This document shows, piece by piece, positions 18,342-27,012 of a stretch of DNA of 64,000 bases (positions are counted from its first letter, which is position 1; every line of letters starts with the position of its first letter). Both the position numbers and the translations under genes were made by a program. The DNA lies in the NCBI GenBank assembly GCA_017453205.1, contig JAFTKO010000003.1, positions 1-64,000 of the forward strand, read 5' to 3'. Below the pieces are notes generated by a model. It ran no database searches, was not told the DNA's origin, and was given only the letters and a program-made list of their open reading frames with translations. Origin of the DNA: Clostridia bacterium (GTDB lineage Bacteria; Bacillota; Clostridia; Oscillospirales; CAG-272).

Positions 18342-19085
18342 ATGAAAAATGCTCAAAAATCAAATAAAATACAACGCATTTTGACCGTCATCGGTATTGT
18401 CCTATGCGTCATTCTGCTCCCTATTTTAATCATGAATGTCACCATGATCGTCCAAAGCTATGTGAAGCGAGATGAAGTTCCCTCCATCGGCAAAACCGTC
18501 CCCATGATCGTGTTGACCGACTCGATGGATCCCGAAATCAAGGGCGGTGATCTGATCCTTTGCGAAAAGGTGGACGCCACAAAGATCAAGGAGGGCGATA
18601 TCATTTCGTTCTTTGATCCTGCGGGCAACGGCAGCAGTGTGGTGACGCACCGTGTGACCTCCGTCATCGAGCAGGACGGCAAGCGCTACTTCCGCACCAA
18701 GGGTGACAATAACAACACCGAGGACCGCCTTGCCGTCCCCTCCGAAAATTTGGTGGGCAGATATCAAATACGCATCCCAGGCGTGGGCAACGTTGCTATG
18801 TTCATGTCCACCACTGCGGGACTGATCGTATGCGTCATTGTCCCGATGGTGCTCCTCGTCGGATACGATGTGATCCGTCGCCGACTGTATGAAAAGAACA
18901 AAAAGGATGACACCGACGCGCTTCTTGCCGAGTTGGAAGCATTAAAAGCCGAAAAAGCCGCCCGTGAGCGTGCCGTCAAGCTCCAACCGCTCGAGGAACC
19001 GACCCAAACAGAACCGCCGACAGAGCCTCCATCCCCCTCCCCCATCGAGGAGACAACCGATCGATTAGAACATGAAAACGCCTAA
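18342..19085 (+). CDS. SipW-type signal peptidase I
   Basis: The ATG at 18342 follows a GAGGTGAGG ribosome binding site. The 247-residue membrane protein belongs to the S26B (SipW/Sec11) peptidases. It has an N-terminal helix (about 13-38), the catalytic serine in VLTDSMDPEIKGGDLI, the catalytic histidine in VVTHRV in place of the lysine of classical signal peptidases, and the acidic KGDNNNTED box. A second helix (about 150-175) is followed by a long charged cytoplasmic tail ending in a Pro/Glu/Thr-rich stretch. It should cleave the special signal peptides of TasA/camelysin-like proteins encoded next to it. First gene of the operon. Confidence 0.9.
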   Translation: MKNAQKSNKIQRILTVIGIVLCVILLPILIMNVTMIVQSYVKRDEVPSIGKTVPMIVLTDSMDPEIKGGDLILCEKVDATKIKEGDIISFFDPAGNGSSVVTHRVTSVIEQDGKRYFRTKGDNNNTEDRLAVPSENLVGRYQIRIPGVGNVAMFMSTTAGLIVCVIVPMVLLVGYDVIRRRLYEKNKKDDTDALLAELEALKAEKAARERAVKLQPLEEPTQTEPPTEPPSPSPIEETTDRLEHENA

Positions 19086-19195
19086 AACACTTAACCTGCT
19101 ATTTTCCACGGGAGCCACGGTCCGTGTAAAATATAAAAAGGCGAACATCTCGCCGCAAAATCCAAAAAATTCTTTTTACGAAAGGAGTTTTACCT

Positions 19196-19822
19196 ATGAA
19201 GAAAAACAAAATGATGCGTTTGGCAGCTATTGTCATGATGCTGACACTCCTCACCACCTGCGCCATCAGCGGCACCTTTGCGAAGTATGTAACCAAAGCA
19301 AGTGCTTCTGATACTGCAAGAGTTGCAAAGTGGGATATCACCTATAACAACGATAATCTTGAGGATACGATTACTTTTGATTTGTTTAACACTATGAAAG
19401 ATAACGATGGTACAACAAACGAGAGTGAAACCGATGTAGCAAAATCCACCTCGGATATTGCAATTATCGCCCCCGGTACTTCCGGTAGTTTTGAAATCAA
19501 ACTAAAAAATGACAGTGAAGTAGCAGCAAAATATACGGTTGCACTTTCCGCAGTCGAAACGGGCGGAGATATTCCGATCGAATATGCACTTTCTAATGAT
19601 ACCGACACCACTTGGACATCCGATATCAGCACGCTCACTCAAACTAACAGTAGATTTGAAATGGATGAAGAAGCGACCATCACCGTTTACTGGCGTTGGG
19701 TATTTGAAAACGGAACAGATACAACACTCGAGACCAATGATGGCAATGATACTACACTTGGTCTTGCAGGCACAGCAACAGTCACCGTTACTGCCAATAT
19801 CACCGTAACCCAAATCGACTGA
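19196..19822 (+). CDS. SipW-dependent TasA/camelysin-like secreted protein
   Basis: The 208-residue protein has a GAAAGGAG ribosome binding site and a signal peptide ending in the SipW-type motif SGTFAKYVTKASASDTARVA. The mature part is a single beta-rich domain with IIAPGTSGSFEIKLKNDSEV and a late ITVYWRWVFENG strand, as in the TasA/CalY fold. These proteins assemble into extracellular fibres in bacilli; a fibre role here is inferred from family and operon. It ends without a membrane anchor or LPXTG. A short hairpin, GGCGA/TCGCC, lies in the 110-bp gap before it, so its expression may be set separately from the peptidase. Confidence 0.82.
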   Translation: MKKNKMMRLAAIVMMLTLLTTCAISGTFAKYVTKASASDTARVAKWDITYNNDNLEDTITFDLFNTMKDNDGTTNESETDVAKSTSDIAIIAPGTSGSFEIKLKNDSEVAAKYTVALSAVETGGDIPIEYALSNDTDTTWTSDISTLTQTNSRFEMDEEATITVYWRWVFENGTDTTLETNDGNDTTLGLAGTATVTVTANITVTQID

Positions 19823-19827
19823 TCCAC

Positions 19828-19904
19828 AATCCAAATCCGAATCTTCGTGGCTGATTTGGATTCATAAGAACCATGCAACACGGTATATGCTGTATTGCAT
19901 GGTT
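19828..19904 (+). terminator. Two hairpins after the TasA-like gene
   Basis: AATCCAAATC (19828-19837) pairs with GATTTGGATT (19853-19862), and AACCATGCAA (19869-19878) pairs with TTGCATGGTT (19895-19904). Only a weak T run (TCTTTTTG) follows, 15 bases later. The pair probably protects the upstream message or gives partial termination within the operon. Confidence 0.5.
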
Positions 19905-20000
19905 CGGATTGATAAGGTCTTTTTGTTGTAAGGGTTCCGAATACGTTCGGGGATCTTCCAATGCAAAGACATTTGCAAGCTTACGAAAGGAGGCAATGTT

Positions 20001-20933
20001 TTGCAACTGAGCCATCTGTTTCCATCCTTTGAAAAACTACTGCATATGCGGCGCAAAACGATTGCCGTTATTTCGTGGATCGCTGTGGGATTGCTTGTCC
20101 CGCTCGTTCTGCTCTCGCTCACGGTGCTGGTCTTGCGCATCGGCAACTTTGTTCCCGAGGGGATCGATGTCATCTTTCTTGTGCCCAAAGAGCTTTCCTA
20201 CCAAGCGGGCGACGGTACGGGCGTATGGACCACCGACACACAAATCGAGTTGTTTGCCGTCTCCAATCAAAACAGCACGGGCGAGGTCACGGCGCGTTCC
20301 GACAACGGCGACAAGGTCATTGCCCCGGGCACTACGGGGGTATACCGTTTTGAGCTCAAAAACCCCGGTAACGTGGCACTGGATTGCAAATGTGTACTCG
20401 ATGCAACCTTTGCGTCGACCGCGGGAAATTTTGCGCTTGCGAACTTCCCTTTCAGTGTGCGCTTGCGCGACTACAACGGCAACTATGTACTGGGCGACGA
20501 AAACACTTGGGTAAATTACAGTGCACTGACCAACACCGAACACAGTCTGACACTTGGAAAAAACGCCTTTGCGACCTACGATTTGGAATGGAAATGGGAT
20601 TTTGAGGGCGACTCCGACCTACTGGACACCTATTTTGGAACAGGTGCAGTACAGACCGACTTTGTATTGACACTCAACATTGCAACCAGCGCCGAAGTTG
20701 CGGCACAAGCCGAAGGCACGGGTGGTATCTCCTTAGGTGGCAAAGATCCCATCACGGGCGGACATATCGATCCCATTCCCTTTGTCATTCTGATCGGTGC
20801 AATTGTTGCGGGAATGACGGCAATCGTGCTAATTTACATGACGCATCGCAAAAAACTGGCACTTGGGAACCTTTTTATGCGGCTGTTTTCGAGAAAGCGG
20901 CGCCGCAATTTCCCTCCGAAAAATGATCTATGA
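20001..20933 (+). CDS. Membrane-anchored TasA-like ectodomain protein
   Basis: A TTG start at 20001 is chosen because AAGGAGG lies 8 bases upstream; the ATG at 19996 runs into a stop after four codons, and the internal ATG at 20046 has no ribosome binding site. The 310-residue protein has a membrane helix near residues 20-45, an outside domain, and a second helix near 255-278, followed by an Arg/Lys-rich tail. The outside domain shares the pattern of the preceding TasA-like protein: VIAPGTTGVYRFELKNPGNV and YDLEWKWDFEG match IAPGTSGSFEIKLKN and VYWRWVFENG. It is probably the membrane anchor or assembly platform of the fibre, paired with the next signal peptidase. Its stop overlaps that gene's start by 4 bp. 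Confidence 0.72.
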   Translation: MQLSHLFPSFEKLLHMRRKTIAVISWIAVGLLVPLVLLSLTVLVLRIGNFVPEGIDVIFLVPKELSYQAGDGTGVWTTDTQIELFAVSNQNSTGEVTARSDNGDKVIAPGTTGVYRFELKNPGNVALDCKCVLDATFASTAGNFALANFPFSVRLRDYNGNYVLGDENTWVNYSALTNTEHSLTLGKNAFATYDLEWKWDFEGDSDLLDTYFGTGAVQTDFVLTLNIATSAEVAAQAEGTGGISLGGKDPITGGHIDPIPFVILIGAIVAGMTAIVLIYMTHRKKLALGNLFMRLFSRKRRRNFPPKNDL

Positions 20934-21520
20934 AAAAGCAAACCAAAGAAAAAACAACAACCCTACGCGCCCCCGTGCGTATCCTCCTGTTGGCGCTCAT
21001 CGGTTTGATTTTGGGTGTGACCGTGTATTCGTGGAATGCCAAAAATCTGACGGGTGACAGCATGCCCATGCCGTTTGGCGTGGGTGTAGCGATCGTCATG
21101 TCGGGAAGCATGGAGCCCACTCTGTCGGTCAACGACCTTGTCATCATCCAAAAAAACGACAGCTACGAGGTGGGTGACATTGTGGTATTCCAAGACCACG
21201 ACGGGAGCTCGGTCATTCACAAGATCATTTCCATCGACGCCGAAAACGGGACCGTGCAAACGCAAGGAGACGCCAACCCAATCCCGGACGAACCGATCGA
21301 CCTCAAATACGTCAAAGGCAAGCTGATGGCGCGCATACAAGGCGTGGGAACGGCAGTACGGGTACTCAAAAGTCCTCCCGTTGTCATCCTTGTGCTTGCT
21401 GTATCGGTGCTCCTGCTCGCCCTCTCTTACCGCCGCGAAAAAGATGACGACAACAAAAAGCTGGACGAGATCAAAGCAGAAATACGGCGACTCAAAGAGA
21501 AAAATGAAGAGCAAAAATAA
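20930..21520 (+). CDS. Second SipW-type signal peptidase I
   Basis: The 196-residue protein starts with ATGA overlapping the previous stop. It has an N-terminal helix (about 15-35), catalytic serine in IVMSGSMEPTLSVNDLV, catalytic histidine in SVIHKI, the acidic QGDANPIPD box and a C-terminal helix (about 145-162), then a coiled-coil-like charged tail. It differs clearly from the first peptidase of the operon (247 residues), so the two are not a recent duplicate. Each may serve a subset of the four substrates. Confidence 0.9.
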   Translation: MKKQTKEKTTTLRAPVRILLLALIGLILGVTVYSWNAKNLTGDSMPMPFGVGVAIVMSGSMEPTLSVNDLVIIQKNDSYEVGDIVVFQDHDGSSVIHKIISIDAENGTVQTQGDANPIPDEPIDLKYVKGKLMARIQGVGTAVRVLKSPPVVILVLAVSVLLLALSYRREKDDDNKKLDEIKAEIRRLKEKNEEQK

Positions 21521-21556
21521 AAAAATCCCCAACAACCAAGAAAGGCGGTGAGGCAA

Positions 21557-22270
21557 ATGAATATGAAAAAAAGTGCTCCGTGCGGCATTTTTCTGCGTCT
21601 CGCTGCGGTATTACTGTCGCTTGTTTTGTTTACCTCATGGCTGACCTCGGGGTTGCTCGCAAAGTATGTGACAGCCTATACGGGGACCTCAACCGCGCGG
21701 GTGGCGAGGTTTGATGGGGGGACGATTGAATATGAACCTCCGACCATGCCCTCCATCGCATATGCAAAAACCGGTAGCTCCGATTATCATGCTTTTGTAG
21801 CTGAATTTAAAGTGACCTTTTCTTCTTGCGAAGTTACTCGTAAATACAAACTGGAAATATATCTTTCCGAAAATTTGAAAAAAACAACTTTAATATGTCC
21901 TACTGGAACCCTTTATACAATCGATCCTTCCAATGATAAAAATGCGCAAACAGCTATCGTATCGTCAAACATTCCCATTTTTTTAAATACCGCCAGCACT
22001 CTTACTGCTTTTTCACCCAACAATGTCTATTATGCAATCGGAACATTGGCAGACGGTGCAACCACAACCACCTACAGTGAATGGCAGGTTGGCAATTATG
22101 ATACGACAACACAAAGATTAACAATTGAAAGTATAAATAATATTCCTATGAACGGAGAAACAATATATTTCAAATTGGCATATTTTGTTCAAATAACAGA
22201 TGTGAATGGAACAATTCGCGGAGAAACTTCATTTATATTTGCCGATATGACTTGCGAACAGGTGAACTGA
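21557..22270 (+). CDS. SipW-dependent-type secreted protein
   Basis: ATG codons at 21557 and 21563 are both possible behind the GGTGAGG site; the first was taken. The protein is about 237 residues. The signal peptide is long and ends LLAKYVTAYTGTSTARVARF, nearly the same motif as in the first TasA-like protein (AKYVT ... TARVA). The mature domain is beta-rich, with no membrane anchor. From about 21760 onward the codons become markedly more A/T-rich than the part encoding the signal peptide. It is probably a fibre or matrix subunit; the function is inferred from the signal peptide and operon. Confidence 0.72.
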   Translation: MNMKKSAPCGIFLRLAAVLLSLVLFTSWLTSGLLAKYVTAYTGTSTARVARFDGGTIEYEPPTMPSIAYAKTGSSDYHAFVAEFKVTFSSCEVTRKYKLEIYLSENLKKTTLICPTGTLYTIDPSNDKNAQTAIVSSNIPIFLNTASTLTAFSPNNVYYAIGTLADGATTTTYSEWQVGNYDTTTQRLTIESINNIPMNGETIYFKLAYFVQITDVNGTIRGETSFIFADMTCEQVN

Positions 22271-22272
22271 AT

Positions 22273-23178
22273 ATGAAGAAAATGATAAAAAGAATTTTAT
22301 ATGCTTGTCTTGCGCTTACCTTGATTTTTGCATTTCTTTTGAACACCCCCATTGTTTCGGGGAAATATATGAAAGAATTAAAAGAACAACCCATTTGGCA
22401 AACCTTGTTTACCGATGCCCAACAAACAGGTGTATTTAGTTTTAGTGAAATTCCCGGGAATAGCGGTCATATGTGGGGAATCGGTGAAGAGGAACTCAAA
22501 AGCCTTGAGGGGAGTGCCCCATCCGATGAATTATTGGCTGAATATGGCATCCTCGCCAACAATGTTGATGTGGCTTATCCTGTATACAATAACTCTGAAA
22601 AATACGGATTGCTGACCTTTGACGTTTCTTATACTGCAATGCAATCAAAGGTTGGTAGCACTTTGTCCCCCATCACCTATTCGATATCAATAAGCAAAAC
22701 CGATGATGAAGGTAATACTACAACCACCGAAATAATCGGTAATTTTCTTACCGGAGGCACCGCCGATGGAACCAATGTTTTGGCTGTAGAAGCCCCCGAC
22801 GGGGATGAGCTATCCGGTGCATTGTATACCGGTACAGGCTATATTTTTGGAATTATATCTACCGAGTATGAGTATTTATATTATGATGCAAATGTTAATC
22901 CGTATTTGTTATCACAAGTGTATAATACAGATAACACAAACGGGTTAACCGCTGAAAAACTAAAAGCATTTGTCATCGCACCTAACGAAACAGCTACTTG
23001 TACAATCGAACTTGGCTTAGGCACCGGAGGTACCGGTGGTTTAGTTTCCGGTGAAAACGCAACGGCAGTCTATGGTTCCATTCAGTTAAATGCGATTGAA
23101 TGTGATGAAAACGGTATACCGATCAACGCAAATAAAAAACTCTTATACAATCCCTTTACTAAATTTTTCTCCTGCTAA
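22273..23178 (+). CDS. Secreted protein with SipW-like signal peptide
   Basis: The ATG at 22273 comes two bases after the stop of the previous gene and has AGGTGA about 8 bases upstream, so translation is probably coupled. The 301-residue product has a signal peptide ending in TPIVSGKYMKELKEQ, a degenerate form of the SGxFAKYVTK motif of SipW substrates. The mature part is rich in Thr, Gly and Tyr, including GTGGTGGLVSG, and has no C-terminal anchor. Codon use is A/T-rich like the second half of the preceding gene. No specific family was recognised. Last gene of the operon. Confidence 0.62.
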   Translation: MKKMIKRILYACLALTLIFAFLLNTPIVSGKYMKELKEQPIWQTLFTDAQQTGVFSFSEIPGNSGHMWGIGEEELKSLEGSAPSDELLAEYGILANNVDVAYPVYNNSEKYGLLTFDVSYTAMQSKVGSTLSPITYSISISKTDDEGNTTTTEIIGNFLTGGTADGTNVLAVEAPDGDELSGALYTGTGYIFGIISTEYEYLYYDANVNPYLLSQVYNTDNTNGLTAEKLKAFVIAPNETATCTIELGLGTGGTGGLVSGENATAVYGSIQLNAIECDENGIPINANKKLLYNPFTKFFSC

Positions 23179-23187
23179 CAACAAACT

Positions 23188-23215
23188 AACCACCTGCCCA
23201 TTCGAGCAGGTGGTT
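23188..23215. terminator. Terminator hairpin after the SipW operon, copy 1 of a repeat
   Basis: AACCACCTGC (23188-23197) pairs with GCAGGTGGTT (23206-23215) around CCATTCGA. The same hairpin and loop recur at 23459-23490. Confidence 0.7.
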
Positions 23216-23458
23216 GGTTCCAGAGTGTAGACCAAAGGTACGAAAAATTTCAAATTGCACAAAACCTTTAGTCGCTTTTTCTTTGACCATATAGGCGCAA
23301 AGAAAAAGCTTGCAAAAAGAAAGCGCCGAAAGAGAAATTTCGCGCTCTGCGGAGCGCGAGGAGGGCTGCGCGCCCTCCACTGCGCGAGCTTTTGAAAAAG
23401 CTCGACCAAAACTTTCAGCAAACTAACGAAACTCGTTAGTTTTGTCTACAATCTCAAA
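23216..23458. repeat. Non-coding block of hairpins between two identical terminators
   Basis: No gene is visible here. The block contains GCGCTCTGCGGAGCGC, GGAGGGCTGCGCGCCCTCC, GAGCTTTTGAAAAAGCTC and AACTAACGAAACTCGTTAGTT, all self-complementary. Its wording (GAAAAAGCTCGACCAAAACT) resembles the dispersed intergenic repeats near 26.6 and 28.0 kb. It looks like a repetitive extragenic element. Confidence 0.5.
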
Positions 23459-23490
23459 CCAACCACCTGCCCATTCGAGCAGGTGGTTGG
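23459..23490. terminator. Terminator hairpin after the EF-G paralog, copy 2 of a repeat
   Basis: CCAACCACCTGC (23459-23470) pairs with GCAGGTGGTTGG (23479-23490) around CCATTCGA. It lies 7 bases past the stop of the minus-strand gene. Confidence 0.7.
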
Positions 23491-23496
23491 TTCATT

Positions 23497-25548
23497 TTAT
23501 GATTCCTTATTCTCAGCAACGATTTTTGCTGTGAGGTTTGCGGGAACGGTGTCGTAGCCCGTGACCTTATAGTCAAAGGAGCCGCGTCCCTGCGTCATTG
23601 CGCGAAGCACGATGGGATAGTCCATCAGCTCTGCCTTGGGAGCAATCGCCTGTACCACGGTATAGCCCTTCTTGGTAGCGGGTTCCATACCCATCACACT
23701 GCCGCGGCGCTTGTTCAAGTCACCCATCACATCACCCACAAGAGACTCGGGAACCGTGATGGACAGGTCGCCCACAGGCTCCAACAACACGGGAGCCGCC
23801 AATTCCAGTGCTTTCTTGTACGCCAACGATGCGGCAGTCTTGAAAGAAAGCTCGTCGGAGTCGACCGCGTGGTAAGAACCGTCATACAGGTCGGCGGCAA
23901 GGCACACGAGCGGATAACCGTAAGCGCCCTTGGACATCGAGTCTTGAATGCCCTTTTCCACTGCGGGGTTGAAGTTCTTCGGCACGGTACCGCCCACAAC
24001 CGATACGGTAAAGGTCAAGCCCTCGCCCTCACCGGGTGCAAAGCGCATTTTGACGTGACCGTACTGACCGGAGCCTCCGTTCTGCTTTTTGTGTTTTCCT
24101 TCCACATCGACCGATTTGGTGATCTTTTCTCTGTAAGCGATCTTGGGAACATCAAAGCGGACATTCAGACCAAAGCGGCTCTTCAGTCTTGCGGAAAGCA
24201 CCGAAAGATGTACATCGCCAAGACCGTAGATCAAAAGCTGTTTGGTCTCGGGATCGTTTTCAAAACGGATGGTATAATCCTCTTCTGCCATTTTGGTAAT
24301 GCTCTGCGAAATCTTACCCTCGTCTCCCTTAGACACGGGGATCATCGCCTTGACCAAATACGGCGTGGGATATTCGATATGAGAATAGCTAAATTCTTTG
24401 TTCCAAGTAAGCGTGTCATTGGTGTTGGTGCTCGAAAGCTTTGCCACCATACCGATGTCACCGCAAGCCAACTCATCGACCTCGGTCTGCTTTTTGCCCT
24501 TCATCACATAGATGTGCGCCAGCTTTTCACTGTCACCTGTGGTGTTGTTGCGCAGGAGCAGGTCGCGTTTGACAGTACCGTTCATGACCTTGAAGAAAGA
24601 CATCTTTCCGACAAACGGATCGGCAACGGTCTTGAACACGAAGAGCGCGGGCTCACCCTCGGGAACGATCTCCATCTCGGAGCCGTCGGCAAGGAGCTCG
24701 GCCTTTTTCGCGGTGTGACGCGGGAAAGACTCGTTAATCTTGTCAAGCATGGTCCAAACGCCCCACAGCTTGGTCGCCGCGCCGCAGAATACCGGCACGA
24801 TGTCACCGTGGATGATACCCTCGTGAACGGCGTTGATCGCCTCCATGTGGGTGATCTCCTCGCCCTCAAAGTATTTCATCATCAAATTTTCATCGGTGCT
24901 TGCCACCGCTTCCATCAGCATGTCGCGGTATTTTTCCACTGCTTCCATAGATTCCTCGGGAATCAGCTCCACGCTGTGGCGTCCGTTGGCATCAAAGACA
25001 TGCGCAGATTCGTCGATTAGGTCGATGGCACCCACGACCTCGCCGTTTTTGACCATCGGAATGGTCAGCGGGCAAATGTGCTTTCCGAATGTGACATGCA
25101 GACTGTCCAGCACACGTCCGAAGCGCGCCTCGTTATCGTCAAATTTATTGATAAAGAATGCGCGAGGCAAGCCTGCCGCCTCGGCATAGTCCCATGCAAG
25201 CTCGGTTCCCACCTCGATACCCGCCTTACCATCGACCACGATGATTGCGCTGTCGGCAACCCGCATTGCTTGGAGCACCTCGCCCGAGAAATCGAGATAA
25301 CCGGGGGTATCAATGACATTGATCTTGACATTCTTCCACATCATGGGGGCGACTGCCGCGGAAATAGAGATCTTTCTTGCGGCTTCCTCGGCGTCGTAAT
25401 CACAAACCGTGTTTCCTGCCGCAGTGTTGCCCAAACGGTCGGTCTCTCCCGTAATGAAAAGCATTGCTTCCGCAAGCGAGGTCTTTCCCGAACCGCCGTG
25501 TCCGAGCAACGCAATGTTTCTGATGTTCTTTGTTTCGATTTTTGCCAT
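23497..25548 (-). CDS. Elongation factor G-like translational GTPase
   Basis: The ATG at 25546-25548 has AGGA 10 bases upstream and starts MAKIETKNIRNIALLGHGGS. The 683-residue protein has the GTPase motifs GHGGSGKTS (residues 16-24), DTPG and NKFD, then EF-G domains II to V, ending in the domain IV/V region PKNFNPAVEKGIQDSMSKGA and TKKGYTVVQAIAPK. It stands alone, without rpsL, rpsG or tuf, and its sequence fits the EF-G2/EF-G-like paralogs found beside the main fusA in many clostridia. It is probably a ribosome-associated GTPase; whether it acts in elongation, recycling or stress cannot be told. A consensus promoter lies upstream. Confidence 0.85.
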   Translation of the reverse strand: MAKIETKNIRNIALLGHGGSGKTSLAEAMLFITGETDRLGNTAAGNTVCDYDAEEAARKISISAAVAPMMWKNVKINVIDTPGYLDFSGEVLQAMRVADSAIIVVDGKAGIEVGTELAWDYAEAAGLPRAFFINKFDDNEARFGRVLDSLHVTFGKHICPLTIPMVKNGEVVGAIDLIDESAHVFDANGRHSVELIPEESMEAVEKYRDMLMEAVASTDENLMMKYFEGEEITHMEAINAVHEGIIHGDIVPVFCGAATKLWGVWTMLDKINESFPRHTAKKAELLADGSEMEIVPEGEPALFVFKTVADPFVGKMSFFKVMNGTVKRDLLLRNNTTGDSEKLAHIYVMKGKKQTEVDELACGDIGMVAKLSSTNTNDTLTWNKEFSYSHIEYPTPYLVKAMIPVSKGDEGKISQSITKMAEEDYTIRFENDPETKQLLIYGLGDVHLSVLSARLKSRFGLNVRFDVPKIAYREKITKSVDVEGKHKKQNGGSGQYGHVKMRFAPGEGEGLTFTVSVVGGTVPKNFNPAVEKGIQDSMSKGAYGYPLVCLAADLYDGSYHAVDSDELSFKTAASLAYKKALELAAPVLLEPVGDLSITVPESLVGDVMGDLNKRRGSVMGMEPATKKGYTVVQAIAPKAELMDYPIVLRAMTQGRGSFDYKVTGYDTVPANLTAKIVAENKES

Positions 25549-25666
25549 TGTTGTAATCCTTTTTGTGTACCTTTCATTCGATTTGCCGAAAAAGCAAAGC
25601 CTTTTTTGCCGTCTCGATTTCAACGGTCACGGCTTTGGTTCTGTTTTTTTATCGGCTTACTATTAT

Positions 25667-25695
25667 ATTATACAATACAAAAAAGAATTTTTCAA
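25667..25695 (-). promoter_or_regulatory. Promoter of the EF-G-like gene
   Basis: On the minus strand, TTGAAA (25690-25695) and TATAAT (25667-25672) are separated by 17 bases. Confidence 0.75.
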
Positions 25696-25749
25696 CATCT
25701 TTTTTTATATCGAGTGTAGAATTATCACGCCGCTTTTTGTGCACGTTGC

Positions 25750-26571
25750 TCAATTTGTATCTTCAAAGAAGAGTTTTTTGGCATTTTGGGAGGTCTGAGC
25801 AGCGGCTTCCTCGGGGGTACAGGACCACAACTGCGCCAAGGTCTCGACCGTGTAAGTCATCAGTCCCGAATGGTTGAGCTTTCCGCGCATGGGGTGCGGT
25901 GCAAGATAGGGCGCATCGGTCTCGATGAGCAAACGGTCACGCGGAACGGCAAGTGCCGCTTCTCGCACGCGGTTGGCGTTTTTAAAAGTGAGCGTCCCCG
26001 AAAAAGAGATAAACCACCCACGACGGACCAGCTCCTTTGCCATCTCGGCACTGCCGCTGTAGCTATGAAACACCCCACGTACCTCGGGATGCCGCAAAAC
26101 GGTCTCAAAGCAATCGCCGTGCGCCTCCCTGTCGTGAATGATCACGGGCAAATTCAGCTCCTTTGCCAATTCTAACTGACGGTCGAAAAAATACGCCTGC
26201 TTATGCTTGTCCATGGGAATATCACCGTAATTTTCATAGTGGTAATCCAACCCGATCTCGCCCAGTCCCACAATCTTATCGCGCTTACGGCTCTCTCGAT
26301 CACCCAAAACAGAACGCAGTTCATCCAATGCCGCGTCCGCGTCATTAATATAATGGCAATCCTCGGGGTGGATCCCCACCGCAGCGTACATCCCCTTGTA
26401 CCCTGCCGCCTGAGCGATCGCTCGCCTCGAGTTGTCACAGTTTGTTCCCACATTGATGATATGTGAAATCGGTGCGGGCATGATCTTCCCCAAGATCGCG
26501 TCCGCACCTCCCTCAACCTCTCTCTCAAACCGCGCATCAAAATAATGCGCGTGCGTGTCAAATATTTGCAT
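25750..26571 (-). CDS. tatD: TatD-family metal-dependent hydrolase
   Basis: The 273-residue protein has all metal ligands of the TatD amidohydrolase group: DTHAH (His7 and His9), GEIGLDYH (Glu105), VIIHDRE (His146), FHSYSG (His169) and IETDAPYL (Asp219). The ribosome binding site AAGGAGCC precedes the ATG. TatD enzymes are cytoplasmic 3'-5' DNases or D-aminoacyl-tRNA-related hydrolases; in Firmicutes the gene often lies next to metG, as it nearly does here (gpsA lies between). Length and motifs are normal. Confidence 0.92.
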   Translation of the reverse strand: MQIFDTHAHYFDARFEREVEGGADAILGKIMPAPISHIINVGTNCDNSRRAIAQAAGYKGMYAAVGIHPEDCHYINDADAALDELRSVLGDRESRKRDKIVGLGEIGLDYHYENYGDIPMDKHKQAYFFDRQLELAKELNLPVIIHDREAHGDCFETVLRHPEVRGVFHSYSGSAEMAKELVRRGWFISFSGTLTFKNANRVREAALAVPRDRLLIETDAPYLAPHPMRGKLNHSGLMTYTVETLAQLWSCTPEEAAAQTSQNAKKLFFEDTN

Positions 26572-27012
26572 AGTTGGCTCCTTAAATTTTCTGTTAACAT
26601 AATTTTTTTGTGGGGGACTTTTTCAAAAGTCCCCCACACCCCTCAAAACTTTCAACGCATTGAAAAAACAATGACAAAGTTTAACGCTGTTCGTTTTTTG
26701 ACGGTACGGGAATGTTTATACGCTGTTCCATACAATAGCTCCCGCGAGTATTTTGGTACCACCACCCAAAATACTCTACAATGTTACTTTTTCTTGAACT
26801 GAGCCGGCACGTTTAATCTCTTACGCTAAAATTGTTCATGGAAGAAAGTCCCCCTCAAAACCTTTCACGCATTTTTAGAGAAAACAATCTAAAAATATAG
26901 TATTTTACCCAACCTACCTGCTCGGTAAAAGTTTTTGAAAAGTCAAGAGAAACTTTTTTTCAAAAAGTTTCTCTTGCGGGTTTTGGGGCAGAGCCCCATA
27001 TAACATATATTA
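26572..27012. repeat. Gene-free stretch with dispersed hairpin repeats
   Basis: No gene is visible. Two strong hairpins were found: a 13-bp stem (26610-26622 with 26625-26637, GTGGGGGACTTTT) and a 15-bp stem (26944-26958 with 26962-26976, CAAGAGAAACTTTTT). The second is followed by GGGGCAGAGCCCC. After the first stem comes CCCCTCAAAACTTTCAACGC, with close variants at about 26851 and 28021. The elements look like copies of one intergenic repeat family that also occurs upstream of gpsA. Confidence 0.6.

Noticed and set aside
23216..23458. CRISPR array
   Set aside because: The hairpins differ from each other and are not spaced repeats; only the two outer terminator hairpins are identical.
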